This document shows, one piece after another, positions 27,125 to 34,511 of a stretch of DNA of 64,000 nt. The position numbers and the translations under genes are program-made. This DNA is from 73-13 sp035555435 (GTDB lineage Bacteria; Actinomycetota; Actinomycetes; Actinomycetales; Microbacteriaceae): contig DATMGN010000016.1 of assembly GCA_035555435.1 (NCBI GenBank), positions 22,975-86,974 on the forward strand. Direction: 5' to 3'. Positions within the stretch are counted from its first letter, which is position 1; each line of letters begins with the position of its first letter. The notes under the pieces were generated by a model. That model was not told the DNA's origin. It ran no database searches and was given only the letters and a program-made list of their open reading frames with translations.

Positions 27125-27556
27125 TCAGAACAGTCCGGGGATCACCTCCTCGGCGGTGTTGACGTAGTCGTCCTCGACGGCGGCGTAGTACGCGTTCCAG
27201 GCGGAGGTCGACCAGATCTCGGCCCGATTGCCGGCGCCGATGACGGTGAGGTCGCGCTCGAGCCCGGCGTACTCGCGCAGGATCGGCGGGATCGTCACGC
27301 GGTGCTGGGCGTCGGGCCGCTCCTGGTTCGCGCTGGAGAGCAGCATGCGCGTGTAGTCGCGGCCCTGGCGGCTAGAGACCGGGGCCTGGCGCAGCTTGTC
27401 GTAGAACGATTCGAACTCGCGCTCGGCGAAGACGTAGAGGCAGCGCTCCTGGCCGCGGGCGATGACGACGCCGCCGGCGAGCTCGTCGCGGAACTTGGCG
27501 GGGAGGATCAGGCGGCCTTTGTCGTCGAGCTTGGGGAGGTACGTGCCGAGCAGCAT
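27125..27556 (-). CDS. mraZ: Transcriptional regulator MraZ
   Basis: First gene of the dcw cluster and its own repressor. 143 aa from ATG at 27556, with GGAGGAG 5 nt upstream. Two SpoVT-AbrB-like repeats: residues 1-50 (LLGTYLPKLDDKGRLILPAKFRDEL) and 75-125 (DAQHRVTIPPILREYAGLERDLTVIGAGNRAEIW), with the conserved DxKGR motif in the first. Three 10-bp direct repeats just upstream (27599-27628) fit MraZ boxes, so autoregulation is likely. Confidence 0.97.
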   Translation of the reverse strand: MLLGTYLPKLDDKGRLILPAKFRDELAGGVVIARGQERCLYVFAEREFESFYDKLRQAPVSSRQGRDYTRMLLSSANQERPDAQHRVTIPPILREYAGLERDLTVIGAGNRAEIWSTSAWNAYYAAVEDDYVNTAEEVIPGLF

Positions 27557-27598
27557 CGGTGCTCCTCCCCCTCGGTTTCCGGCCAGTCCCTGGGTTTC

Positions 27599-27628
27599 CT
27601 CCACTTTACTCCACTTCCCTCCACTTTG
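27599..27628 (-). promoter_or_regulatory. MraZ boxes (three 10-bp direct repeats)
   Basis: On the minus strand AAGTGGAGGG-AAGTGGAGTA-AAGTGGAGGA: three consecutive copies of AAGTGGAGNN in exact 10-bp phase, about 45 bp before the mraZ start. MraZ in other bacteria binds several closely spaced G-rich direct repeats upstream of its own gene, so this is the likely operator. Confidence 0.75.
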
Positions 27629-27665
27629 TCGCGCATCCGGCGCAGAATTTCTCGCCGGAAACGAA

Positions 27666-27693
27666 GAACTCCCCCGATTTCTCGGGGGAGTTC
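27666..27693 (-). terminator. Rho-independent terminator of the DUF3040 gene
   Basis: Perfect 12-bp stem, GAACTCCCCCGA (27666-27677) with 27682-27693, 4-nt loop. In the minus direction it is followed by TTCGTTTC. It lies 23 nt after the DUF3040 stop and insulates that gene from mraZ. Confidence 0.8.
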
Positions 27694-27715
27694 GAACGTG
27701 GAGCGAGGTGGAGGA

Positions 27716-28096
27716 CTATGCCCCGTCTCGATCGTCATTGCGCCGGTCCCAGCGGTCCTCGAAGGACGAGAGGAACGACGTGCGCTGCGGTTTCGAGCCC
27801 GCCGGACGAGGGCCGTCGCCGTCGAGTCCGACAGGCGCATCCGGCACGGTCCGCCGCATCGCGACGAGAATGCCGACGACGATGACCGCGAAGCCGACCA
27901 CGCCGATCCAGGCCGCCTTGAACGCGATCGCGGCAATGACCCCGCCGAGTCCGGCGACCGCGATGAGGATGCCGACGAGCAGCGAGCCGTAGTGCAGGCC
28001 GCGATTCGCGCCGGGGGCGACGACGTCCGCCTCATGCTGGAGGAGGTTTCGCTCCATCTCCTCCAGGAGGCGCTGCTCACGCTCGGACAGAGCCAT
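27716..28096 (-). CDS. DUF3040 domain-containing membrane protein
   Basis: 126 aa actinobacterial protein (Rv2169c-like) of unknown function. Starts MALSEREQRLLEEMERNLLQHEADVV, the DUF3040 signature helix, then two membrane segments (about 41-60 and 64-83), then a hydrophilic Arg/Asp-rich tail (SSFEDRWDRRNDDRDGA). ATG at 28096 with GGAAG 9 nt upstream; TATCAT about 40 nt upstream may be its -10. A strong terminator follows, so it is monocistronic. Its place just upstream of mraZ matches Mycobacterium. Confidence 0.88.
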   Translation of the reverse strand: MALSEREQRLLEEMERNLLQHEADVVAPGANRGLHYGSLLVGILIAVAGLGGVIAAIAFKAAWIGVVGFAVIVVGILVAMRRTVPDAPVGLDGDGPRPAGSKPQRTSFLSSFEDRWDRRNDDRDGA

Positions 28097-28184
28097 GGCC
28101 GTCACTTCCTCTCTCGATGACAGGCCCGATGATACGCCGCGTAGCCGGGAGTCGGCGAGCCTCGGTCTGACGGGAGCGCCGCCC

Positions 28185-28190
28185 TACACT
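28185..28190 (+). promoter_or_regulatory. -10 element of the polyprenyl synthase gene
   Basis: TACACT, 6 nt before the GTG at 28197, no Shine-Dalgarno. Identical hexamer and spacing to the pknL-like gene at 31121. Inferred leaderless promoter. Confidence 0.6.
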
Positions 28191-28196
28191 CATCCT

Positions 28197-29318
28197 GTGG
28201 CAGACAGCTCGCGCCTGACCGACCTCGTCCAGGACGCGCTCGACGCATTCCTCGATCAGCAGGCGACGCACGCCGAGGCCATCTCGAGCGACCTGAGCCC
28301 GCTCATCGACGAGGCACGCGGACTCCTCGCGGGCGGCAAGCGCTTCCGGGCGCGCTTCTGCTACTGGGGCTGGCGTTCCGTTGCGGGCATCCCGGACGAC
28401 CTCGACCCGATGGCGCCATCCGCCCCCGATGGCGATGTCGACGCGGTCGTCGGCGTCGCGGCCGCGCTCGAACTGCTCCATGCCGCGGCGCTCGTCCACG
28501 ACGACATCATCGACCGCTCAGCGACGCGACGCGGGCGGCCGGCTGCTCGCAGCGCCTTCGCGCAGCTGCATCGCGAGAGCTCCTGGACCAAGGACCCCGA
28601 GCGCTTCGGCGACGGCGCCGCGATCCTGCTCGGAGACCTGCTGCTCGGCTGGGCCGACTCCGCGCTGCGGATCGCGACCGGCCTCCTCACCGACCGCGCC
28701 GCCGCGGCCGCCGCGACCGCCGAGTTCGAGCGGATGCGCACCGAGGTGACCCTCGGCCAGTACCTCGACATCCTCGAGGAGCACTCCTGGATCGCGCGAC
28801 CCGACGCCGACGCGGCGCGGCGCGCCCAGCGGGTGGTCGTGCACAAGTCGGCGAAGTACTCGGTCGAGGCCCCCCTGGCGATCGGCGCGCTGCTCGGCGG
28901 CGCGGACCCCGAGCAGGTCGCGGCGCTGCGCGGCTTCGGCCTCCCGCTCGGCATCGCGTTCCAGCTGCGCGACGACCTGCTCGGCGTGTACGGGGACCCC
29001 GAGACGACCGGCAAGCCGGCGGGCGACGATCTGCGCGAGGGCAAGCGCACCGTCCTCATCGCCCTCGCCCGCGCCGCGCTCCCCGGCTCCGCCCGATCCC
29101 TCCTCGACGAGCTGCTCGGCGATCCCGAGCTGGACGAGGCGCAGGTCGACCTCATCCGCCGCACGCTGCGCGAGTGCGGCGCGGTCGACCAGGTGGAGCG
29201 CGCGATCGACTACAACCTCGGGCAGGCTACGACCGCGATCGACGGCGCCCGCATCACCGGGCTCGCCCGCCGAGAGCTGCTCGCCCTCGCGGAAGCGGTG
29301 TCCCGCCGCGACGCCTGA
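28197..29318 (+). CDS. trans-Polyprenyl diphosphate synthase
   Basis: Class I isoprenyl diphosphate synthase extending allylic diphosphates with IPP for quinones, carotenoids or lipid carriers. 373 aa from GTG at 28197 (VADSSRLTDLV), chosen because TACACT lies 6 nt before it. GGKRFRARFCYW (substrate Arg), first Asp-rich motif LVHDDIIDRSATRRGRPA (DDxxD), second LRDDLLGVYGDPETTGKPAGDDLREGKRT. Same position as idsA2 (Rv2173) relative to the Rv2175c gene. Chain length cannot be set safely; a GGPP-type short chain is likely from the DDIID form. Confidence 0.93.
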   Translation: MADSSRLTDLVQDALDAFLDQQATHAEAISSDLSPLIDEARGLLAGGKRFRARFCYWGWRSVAGIPDDLDPMAPSAPDGDVDAVVGVAAALELLHAAALVHDDIIDRSATRRGRPAARSAFAQLHRESSWTKDPERFGDGAAILLGDLLLGWADSALRIATGLLTDRAAAAAATAEFERMRTEVTLGQYLDILEEHSWIARPDADAARRAQRVVVHKSAKYSVEAPLAIGALLGGADPEQVAALRGFGLPLGIAFQLRDDLLGVYGDPETTGKPAGDDLREGKRTVLIALARAALPGSARSLLDELLGDPELDEAQVDLIRRTLRECGAVDQVERAIDYNLGQATTAIDGARITGLARRELLALAEAVSRRDA

Positions 29319-29340
29319 GGGCTCCGGCGCCCGCGGGTCG

Positions 29341-29362
29341 GATAGCCGCGTAGCGGCGTATC
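29341..29362. repeat. Intergenic hairpin between convergent genes
   Basis: GATAGCCGC-GTA-GCGGC(G)TATC, a 9-bp stem with one bulged G, flanked by GGGTCG and CGAGAC. It lies between the stops of the polyprenyl synthase and the Rv2175c gene and could serve as a two-way terminator. The flanks and GATACGC core resemble the element embedded in ftsQ (15840-15885). Confidence 0.6.
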
Positions 29363-29368
29363 GAGACT

Positions 29369-29707
29369 TCAGAACGCCAGCGCCTGGCCCACGCGCCGGA
29401 CCTCGCTCTTGCGCCCGGCGCGAAGCGCGAGGATCGGGCTCGTCCCGAGGCTCGGCTCGTCCTCGAGCAGCCAGGTCATCGCCTCCGCCTCGCTGAAGCC
29501 CGCGTCGAGCAGCAGCAGCACCGTACCGCGCAGCTCGCGCAGCGGCTCCGTCTCGCCCAGGAAGAGCTCCGGCACCTTGACGACGCCGTCGATGCGGCTC
29601 GCGAGCAGCGAGCGCTCCTCGATCAGGCGATGCACCTGACTCAGCTTGACCTCGAACCGCTCCGCGATCTCCGGAACCGTCACCCACACGACATCGGGCT
29701 GCACCAC
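29369..29707 (-). CDS. Rv2175c-like winged-helix DNA-binding protein
   Basis: 112 aa. Winged helix-turn-helix of the Rv2175c family: WVTVPEIAERFEVKLSQVHRLIEERSLLASRIDGVVKVPELFL, then the family C-terminal domain TVLLLLDAGFSEAEAMTWLLEDEPSLGTSPILALRAGRKSEVRRVGQALAF. In M. tuberculosis Rv2175c is phosphorylated by PknL and binds DNA less when modified. I place the start at GTG 29707 because GATATT lies exactly 7 nt upstream; a longer reading to 29788 adds a Cys/Arg-rich segment of doubtful reality. With this start there is no N-terminal flexible tail carrying the Thr that PknL modifies in Mycobacterium. GTG 29704 is an alternative. Confidence 0.85.
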   Translation of the reverse strand: MVQPDVVWVTVPEIAERFEVKLSQVHRLIEERSLLASRIDGVVKVPELFLGETEPLRELRGTVLLLLDAGFSEAEAMTWLLEDEPSLGTSPILALRAGRKSEVRRVGQALAF

Positions 29708-29714
29708 GCGTTCG

Positions 29715-29720
29715 AATATC
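29715..29720 (-). promoter_or_regulatory. -10 element of the Rv2175c-like gene
   Basis: GATATT on the minus strand, 7 nt before GTG 29707, in an unusually A/T-rich divergent region. Inferred leaderless promoter. Confidence 0.5.
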
Positions 29721-29806
29721 TCACAGGTGGCGCATCGCGCTCGACCACGCGCGACGCGGAAGCGTTTCAAACACTGAGCTAGACGCATCTGTTTTCACAT
29801 CAGTCA

Positions 29807-29841
29807 CGTTGGTTGACTTGGCTCGCTCTGTATGTCAACGT
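29807..29841. promoter_or_regulatory. Inverted repeat upstream of the LysM gene
   Basis: ACGTTGGTTGAC (29807-29818) and GTCAACGT (29834-29841) form opposed arms around 15 bases in the 188-bp divergent gap between the Rv2175c and LysM genes. The left arm contains TTGAC, which could also serve as a -35. The gap is visibly A/T-richer than its surroundings and holds no gene; an operator or promoter region is likely. Confidence 0.4.
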
Positions 29842-29895
29842 TGTCGGGATTATCGATATCACCAACCCTCTCAGGCCGGAGAGAAGGACGAGATC

Positions 29896-31059
29896 ATGAC
29901 GGCAGCAGCGACCGGGAGCGTGCCCCCGTTCACCGCCGCCAACGCGCTGCACGGCCTGCGGCCCAGCACCGAGCCCGCACGCACCCGGCGCGAGCGTCGG
30001 GCCCGCGAGCGCGGCACGGGCGAACGGCGGCGTATGGGACCGGCCATCCCGCTGCTGGTGGCCGGGACGCTCGCGTTCTCCACGACCGTGACCGGCGTCG
30101 CGATCCCTGCCGACACCAAGGCGAAGTCCCCCAAGCCCAAGCCCCCCGTCACCGATCGCGGGACGACCGTGCGCGAGGCTTTCGCCGAGGCGAAGCGCGC
30201 CGCGGCCGCTGCCGCGACCGCGATCCGCACGACCGTCGCGCCGCCCGCGCTCTACACGGTCGGCCAGCACGAGACGCTCCCCGACATCGCCGCGCGCTAC
30301 GGACTGTCGACCGCGTCGCTGCTCGCGCTCAACGGCCTGAGCTGGAGCACCGCGATCCACGCGGGACAGATCCTCAAGCTCACCGCGTCCGGCCCGATCG
30401 AGCCGGCGGCACCCCCGGCCGAGGAGCCGCCCGTCCCGCAGCAGCAGCGGCACACCGTCGCCTCGGGCGAGAGCCTCACGTCCGTCGCGGCCCTCTACGG
30501 CGTCGAGGCGCAGTCGCTGCTCTCGGCGAACGGCTTCAGCCCGAGCTCGATCATCTACCCCGGCCAGATCGTCACCATCCCGCCGCCGCCCGCGCCCGTC
30601 GTCGAGGCGCCACCGGCCGAGCCCGCGCCGCAGTACGCCGAGGTCCACGACTACGCCGCCGTCGGGCTCACGGAGTCGATGGCGCACTACGCGAGCATCA
30701 TCATCCAGGTGGGTCGCTCGATGGGCGTGCCGGACTACGGCATCGTCATCGCCCTCGCGACCGCCGCGCAGGAGTCCACGCTGCGCAACCTCGACTGGGG
30801 CGACCGGGACTCGGTCGGACTCTTCCAGCAGCGCCCCAGCCAGGGCTGGGGCACCGTCGCGCAGCTGACCGACCCGTGGGAGTCCAGTCGGCGCTTCTAC
30901 GGCGGACCCGGCGTGCCCACGCGCGGGCTCCTCGACATCCCCGGCTGGCAGTCGATGCCGCTGACCGTCGCCGCGCAGGCGGTGCAGATCTCGGCCTACC
31001 CCGACGCCTATGCGAAGTGGGAGTCGTCGGCCTGGGCATGGCTCGGGGAGCTGTCGTGA
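29896..31059 (+). CDS. LysM repeat protein with lysozyme-like C-terminal domain
   Basis: 387 aa cell-wall protein. Arg-rich cytoplasmic N-terminus (about 28-52), one hydrophobic segment about 53-72 (AIPLLVAGTLAFSTTVTGVAI) that is a signal anchor or signal peptide, then two LysM domains (about 115-158, YTVGQHETLPDIAARYGLSTASLLALNGLS; and 193-237, HTVASGESLTSVAALYGVEAQSLLSANGFS), a Pro-rich linker, and a transglycosylase-like domain (about 255-387) with IALATAAQESTLRNLDWGDRDSVGLFQQRPSQGWGT; the Glu in QEST is the candidate acid. ATG at 29896 with GAAGGACG upstream. It stands just before the PASTA kinase gene, which suggests a link to wall sensing or remodelling. Hydrolytic activity is unproven. 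Confidence 0.85.
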   Translation: MTAAATGSVPPFTAANALHGLRPSTEPARTRRERRARERGTGERRRMGPAIPLLVAGTLAFSTTVTGVAIPADTKAKSPKPKPPVTDRGTTVREAFAEAKRAAAAAATAIRTTVAPPALYTVGQHETLPDIAARYGLSTASLLALNGLSWSTAIHAGQILKLTASGPIEPAAPPAEEPPVPQQQRHTVASGESLTSVAALYGVEAQSLLSANGFSPSSIIYPGQIVTIPPPPAPVVEAPPAEPAPQYAEVHDYAAVGLTESMAHYASIIIQVGRSMGVPDYGIVIALATAAQESTLRNLDWGDRDSVGLFQQRPSQGWGTVAQLTDPWESSRRFYGGPGVPTRGLLDIPGWQSMPLTVAAQAVQISAYPDAYAKWESSAWAWLGELS

Positions 31060-31108
31060 TCGGCGCCGCTCCCCGACGTGTCTCCAGAAGGCTGCAATGA
31101 CGGGGATC

Positions 31109-31114
31109 TACACT
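31109..31114 (+). promoter_or_regulatory. -10 element of the pknL-like gene
   Basis: TACACT, 6 nt before GTG 31121. The same hexamer and spacing precede the polyprenyl synthase at 28197. Inferred leaderless promoter, so the kinase need not depend on the LysM transcript. Confidence 0.6.
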
Positions 31115-31120
31115 TCCGGA

Positions 31121-33115
31121 GTGACTGAGAACGCGACCGCAGACCCGATGGTCGGTCGCCTCCTCGACGGCCGGTACCAGATCCGGTCCCGAATCGCGCG
31201 CGGCGGGATGGCGACCGTCTACCTCGCGACCGACCTGCGGCTCGAACGCCGGGTCGCGGTCAAGGTCATGCACGGGCACCTCGCCGACGACGCCGCCTTC
31301 CGCGAGCGGTTCATCCGCGAGGCCCGCAGCGCGGCGCGGCTCGCGCACCCCAACGTCGTCGCCGTCTTCGATCAGGGCGAGGACAGCGACATGGCGTACC
31401 TCGTCATGGAGTACCTCCCGGGGATCACGCTTCGCGAGCTCCTCCAGGAGCACCGGGTGCTCACGACCGAGCAGACGCTCGACATCATCGAGGCGGTGCT
31501 CGGCGGTCTCGCCGCGGCACACCGCGCCGGCATCGTCCACCGCGACCTCAAGCCGGAGAACGTCCTGCTCGCCGACGACGGCCGGATCAAGATCGGCGAC
31601 TTCGGGCTCGCGCGCGCCGTCTCGGCGAACACCGCGACCGGCGCCGCGCTCCTCGGCACGATCGCCTATCTCTCCCCCGAGCTCGTGACCCGGGGCATCG
31701 CCGACGCCCGCAGCGACATCTACGCGGTCGGCATCATGATGTACGAGATGCTCACTGGTGAGCAGCCGTACAAGGGCGAGCAGCCGGTGCATATCGCCTA
31801 CCAGCACGCGAACTCGACCGTGCCGCCGCCTTCCGGCAAGAACGCGCGCGTCCCCGCCGAGCTCGACGAGATCGTGCAGTGGGCGACCGCCCGCACGCCG
31901 GAGGAGCGTCCGGCCGACGCCCGGGCGATGCTCGACCAGGTGCTCGACGCGCACGGCTCGCTCGCGACCGCGCTGTCCGGCACCGGGTCCGACACGGGCC
32001 ACCAGACCCAGATCCTCACGGGTCCAGGACGGCGCCTGCAGACGGGCGAGACGAGCATCCTGATGCCGGCGCAGCCGACTGCGGAGACGACCGTCATCGC
32101 CGGCGGCGCCGGTCCTCGACGCACTCGCGCCGCTGCCGCCGCTGCGACCGGCCCGCAGCTCAGCGCCAACACCGCCGCCCTGCACCTGCGCACGCGCAAG
32201 CGGCGCGGGCGCGGCTGGATCGCGCTCGTCCTCGTGCTGCTGCTCGCGGCGGGCGGCGGCACGGCCGGCTGGTGGTTCAGCATCGGGCCGGGCGCCCAGG
32301 TGGCGGTCCCGAGCGGACTCGCGAACCTCTCGCCCGAGGCGGCCGAGGCGGCGCTCGTGGAGGCGGGGCTCGTACCGGGTGCGCGGACCGAGGAGGCGTC
32401 GGTCGACGTCCTCGCCGGCAACGTGATCCGCACGGACCCCGCGGAAGGCACCGCCGTGCTCAAGGGATCCGAGGTCGGGCTCGTCATCTCGACCGGACCG
32501 CGGCTCCTCGCCTTCCCCGACGTCGTCGGCCAGCCGCTCGACGAGGCGCTCCTCGCGCTCGCAGACTTCGCGGTGCAGCCCGACCCGATCCGCCAGTTCA
32601 ACGCCGAGGCGCCGGTCGACACGGTGCTCGCCGTCTACCGCGTCTCGGACGGCGCCGACCTCGCCGGCACGGCGGAGCTCTTCGAGCAGACCCCGATCTC
32701 GCTCATCGTCTCAGCGGGGCCGCTGCCGTCGGTCGAACACCTGCCGCTCGATATTGCGATCACGGTCGTCGAAGCAGCGGGACTCGTCGTCGGGGACACC
32801 TCCGCCCGCGACTACAGCGACACGGTATCCGTCGACGCGGTGATCCGGCTGGCGCCGACGACAGATCCGGTGCGAGTCGGCGACACCGTGGGGCTCGTGC
32901 TTTCCCAGGGGCCCGAGCCCGTCGAAGTGCCAAACGTCGTCGGCGAGACTTGGGCGAACGCGAAGCCTCAGCTTGAAGCTCTCGGCTTCCAGCTGTCTTA
33001 CTCGAGTCTCGGCGATATGTTCCCTGAGCAGTTCGTGGTCAGCCAGCTCACGCCTGGCGCTGGAACAAGCACACCGCGCGGCAGCCGGCTCCAGGTGGAC
33101 TTGCGCCCGACCTAA
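31121..33115 (+). CDS. pknL: PknL-like Ser/Thr protein kinase with PASTA domains
   Basis: Transmembrane receptor kinase, 664 aa from GTG at 31121; an ATG at 31097 is possible but the -10 hexamer argues against it. Kinase domain 15-275: glycine loop IARGGMATVY, catalytic Lys48 (VAVKV), HRDLKPEN with Asp142, DFG at 160-162, activation loop with Thr171/Thr173 (SANTATGAALLGT). A Thr-rich juxtamembrane stretch leads to one membrane helix (about 367-388), then four PASTA-like repeats to the C-terminus, the second one divergent; the last (EVPNVVGETWANAKPQLEALGF) is the most typical. Synteny with Rv2175c, aroG, plsC and fadD15 supports PknL rather than PknB, although M. tuberculosis PknL itself lacks PASTA. 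Likely binds peptidoglycan fragments or lipid II. Confidence 0.92.
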   Translation: MTENATADPMVGRLLDGRYQIRSRIARGGMATVYLATDLRLERRVAVKVMHGHLADDAAFRERFIREARSAARLAHPNVVAVFDQGEDSDMAYLVMEYLPGITLRELLQEHRVLTTEQTLDIIEAVLGGLAAAHRAGIVHRDLKPENVLLADDGRIKIGDFGLARAVSANTATGAALLGTIAYLSPELVTRGIADARSDIYAVGIMMYEMLTGEQPYKGEQPVHIAYQHANSTVPPPSGKNARVPAELDEIVQWATARTPEERPADARAMLDQVLDAHGSLATALSGTGSDTGHQTQILTGPGRRLQTGETSILMPAQPTAETTVIAGGAGPRRTRAAAAAATGPQLSANTAALHLRTRKRRGRGWIALVLVLLLAAGGGTAGWWFSIGPGAQVAVPSGLANLSPEAAEAALVEAGLVPGARTEEASVDVLAGNVIRTDPAEGTAVLKGSEVGLVISTGPRLLAFPDVVGQPLDEALLALADFAVQPDPIRQFNAEAPVDTVLAVYRVSDGADLAGTAELFEQTPISLIVSAGPLPSVEHLPLDIAITVVEAAGLVVGDTSARDYSDTVSVDAVIRLAPTTDPVRVGDTVGLVLSQGPEPVEVPNVVGETWANAKPQLEALGFQLSYSSLGDMFPEQFVVSQLTPGAGTSTPRGSRLQVDLRPT

Positions 33116-33117
33116 GC

Positions 33118-34488
33118 TCAGAGGCGCTGCAGCTCCTCGGCCACGAGGAACGCGAGCTCGAGCGACTGCATGTGGTTGAGCCGCGGGTCGCAGAGCGACT
33201 CGTAGCGCGTCGCGAGCGTGGCCTCGTCGATCTGCTCCGCCCCGCCGAGGCACTCGGTGACGTCGTCGCCCGTGAGCTCGACGTGGATGCCGCCCGGGTA
33301 GGTGCCCACGGCACGGTGCGCCTCGAAGAAGCCCTTGACCTCGTCGACGACGTCGTCGAAGCGACGCGTCTTGTAGCCGTTGGGCGTCGTGATCCCGTTG
33401 CCGTGCATGGGGTCGGTGACCCACACGGGCGTCGAGCCCTCCGACTTAATCGCGCTGAGCAGTGGCGGGAGCGCCTCGCGGATCCTGCCGGCGCCCATCC
33501 GGGTGATGAACGTCAGCCTGCCGGGCTCGCGCTCTGGATCCAGCTTGTCGACGAGCCGCAGCATCGTGTCGACGTCGGTCGTCGGGCCGAGCTTGATGCC
33601 GATGGGGTTGCGCACGCGCGAGAAGAAGTCGACGTGGGCGCCGTCGAGGTCGCGGGTGCGCTCCCCGATCCACAGGAAGTGCGCCGACGTGTCGTACGGC
33701 GTGCCGGTGCGCGAGTCGATGCGCGTCAGCGCCCGCTCGTACTCCATGAGCAGCCCCTCGTGCGCCGACCAGACGTCGGCGCGCTTCAGCTCGTCGGAGT
33801 ACGCACCGGCGGCGTCCATGAACTTGATGGCCCGGTCGATCTCCGCAGCGAGCTGCTCGTAGCGGCGCATCATGGGGTTGGCGGCGAAGCCGCGGTTCCA
33901 CGAGTGCACCTCGCGCAGGTCCGCGAAACCGCCCTGGGTGAACGCGCGCATGAGGTTCAGCGTCGACGCCGACGTGTGGTACGCGTCGAGCATCCGGCCG
34001 GGTGCCGCGGCGCGCGACTCCGGGGTGAAGTCGTAGCCGTTGACGATGTCGCCGCGGTAGGCCGGCAGCGTCACATCTCCGCGGGTCTCCGTGTCGCTCG
34101 AGCGCGGCTTGGCGAACTGTCCCGCCATCCGGCCCATCTTCACGACCGGCTTCGACGCCGCGTACGTCAGCACGACGGACATCTGGAGGATCGTCTTGAT
34201 CCGGTTGCGGATCTGGTCCGCGGTCGCGCCCGCGAAGGTCTCGGCGCAGTCGCCGCCCTGGAGGACGAACGCCTCGCCGACGGCCGCGCTCGCGAGGCGC
34301 GCACGGAGGTTGTCGACCTCGCCGGCGAAGACGAGCGGCGGGAGGGCCTTCAGCTGTGCCGCGACCTCGGAGACGCGCCCGGCGTCCTCGTAGGAGGGCT
34401 GCTGCTTGATCGGGAGCTCACGCCAATAGTCGAGCCCGGCGACGACACTGGGCTCGGCTGCGACGAAGGGCTCTGACATCTGGGACAC
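33118..34488 (-). CDS. aroG: 3-Deoxy-7-phosphoheptulonate synthase, class II
   Basis: First step of the shikimate pathway, from phosphoenolpyruvate and erythrose 4-phosphate. 456 aa from GTG at 34488 (VSQMSEPF), 8 nt after a -10 hexamer; ATG at 34479 would give 453 aa. Class II (plant-type) motifs: LPPLVFAGEVDNLR, AFVLQGGDCAETFAG (metal Cys), GRMAGQFAKPRS, YRGDIVNGYDF, GIKLGPTTDVDTM, TRMGAGRIREALPPLL, WVTDPMHGNGITTPNGYKTR (metal His). The gene converges with pknL with only two bases between stops. Same neighbour relation as Rv2178c. Confidence 0.97.
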   Translation of the reverse strand: MSQMSEPFVAAEPSVVAGLDYWRELPIKQQPSYEDAGRVSEVAAQLKALPPLVFAGEVDNLRARLASAAVGEAFVLQGGDCAETFAGATADQIRNRIKTILQMSVVLTYAASKPVVKMGRMAGQFAKPRSSDTETRGDVTLPAYRGDIVNGYDFTPESRAAAPGRMLDAYHTSASTLNLMRAFTQGGFADLREVHSWNRGFAANPMMRRYEQLAAEIDRAIKFMDAAGAYSDELKRADVWSAHEGLLMEYERALTRIDSRTGTPYDTSAHFLWIGERTRDLDGAHVDFFSRVRNPIGIKLGPTTDVDTMLRLVDKLDPEREPGRLTFITRMGAGRIREALPPLLSAIKSEGSTPVWVTDPMHGNGITTPNGYKTRRFDDVVDEVKGFFEAHRAVGTYPGGIHVELTGDDVTECLGGAEQIDEATLATRYESLCDPRLNHMQSLELAFLVAEELQRL

Positions 34489-34496
34489 GGCGGACA

Positions 34497-34502
34497 AGTC
34501 TA
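34497..34502 (-). promoter_or_regulatory. -10 element of aroG
   Basis: TAGACT on the minus strand, 8 nt before GTG 34488, which argues for the GTG rather than the ATG nine bases on. Inferred leaderless promoter. Confidence 0.5.
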
Positions 34503-34511
34503 CCGGCCGTG

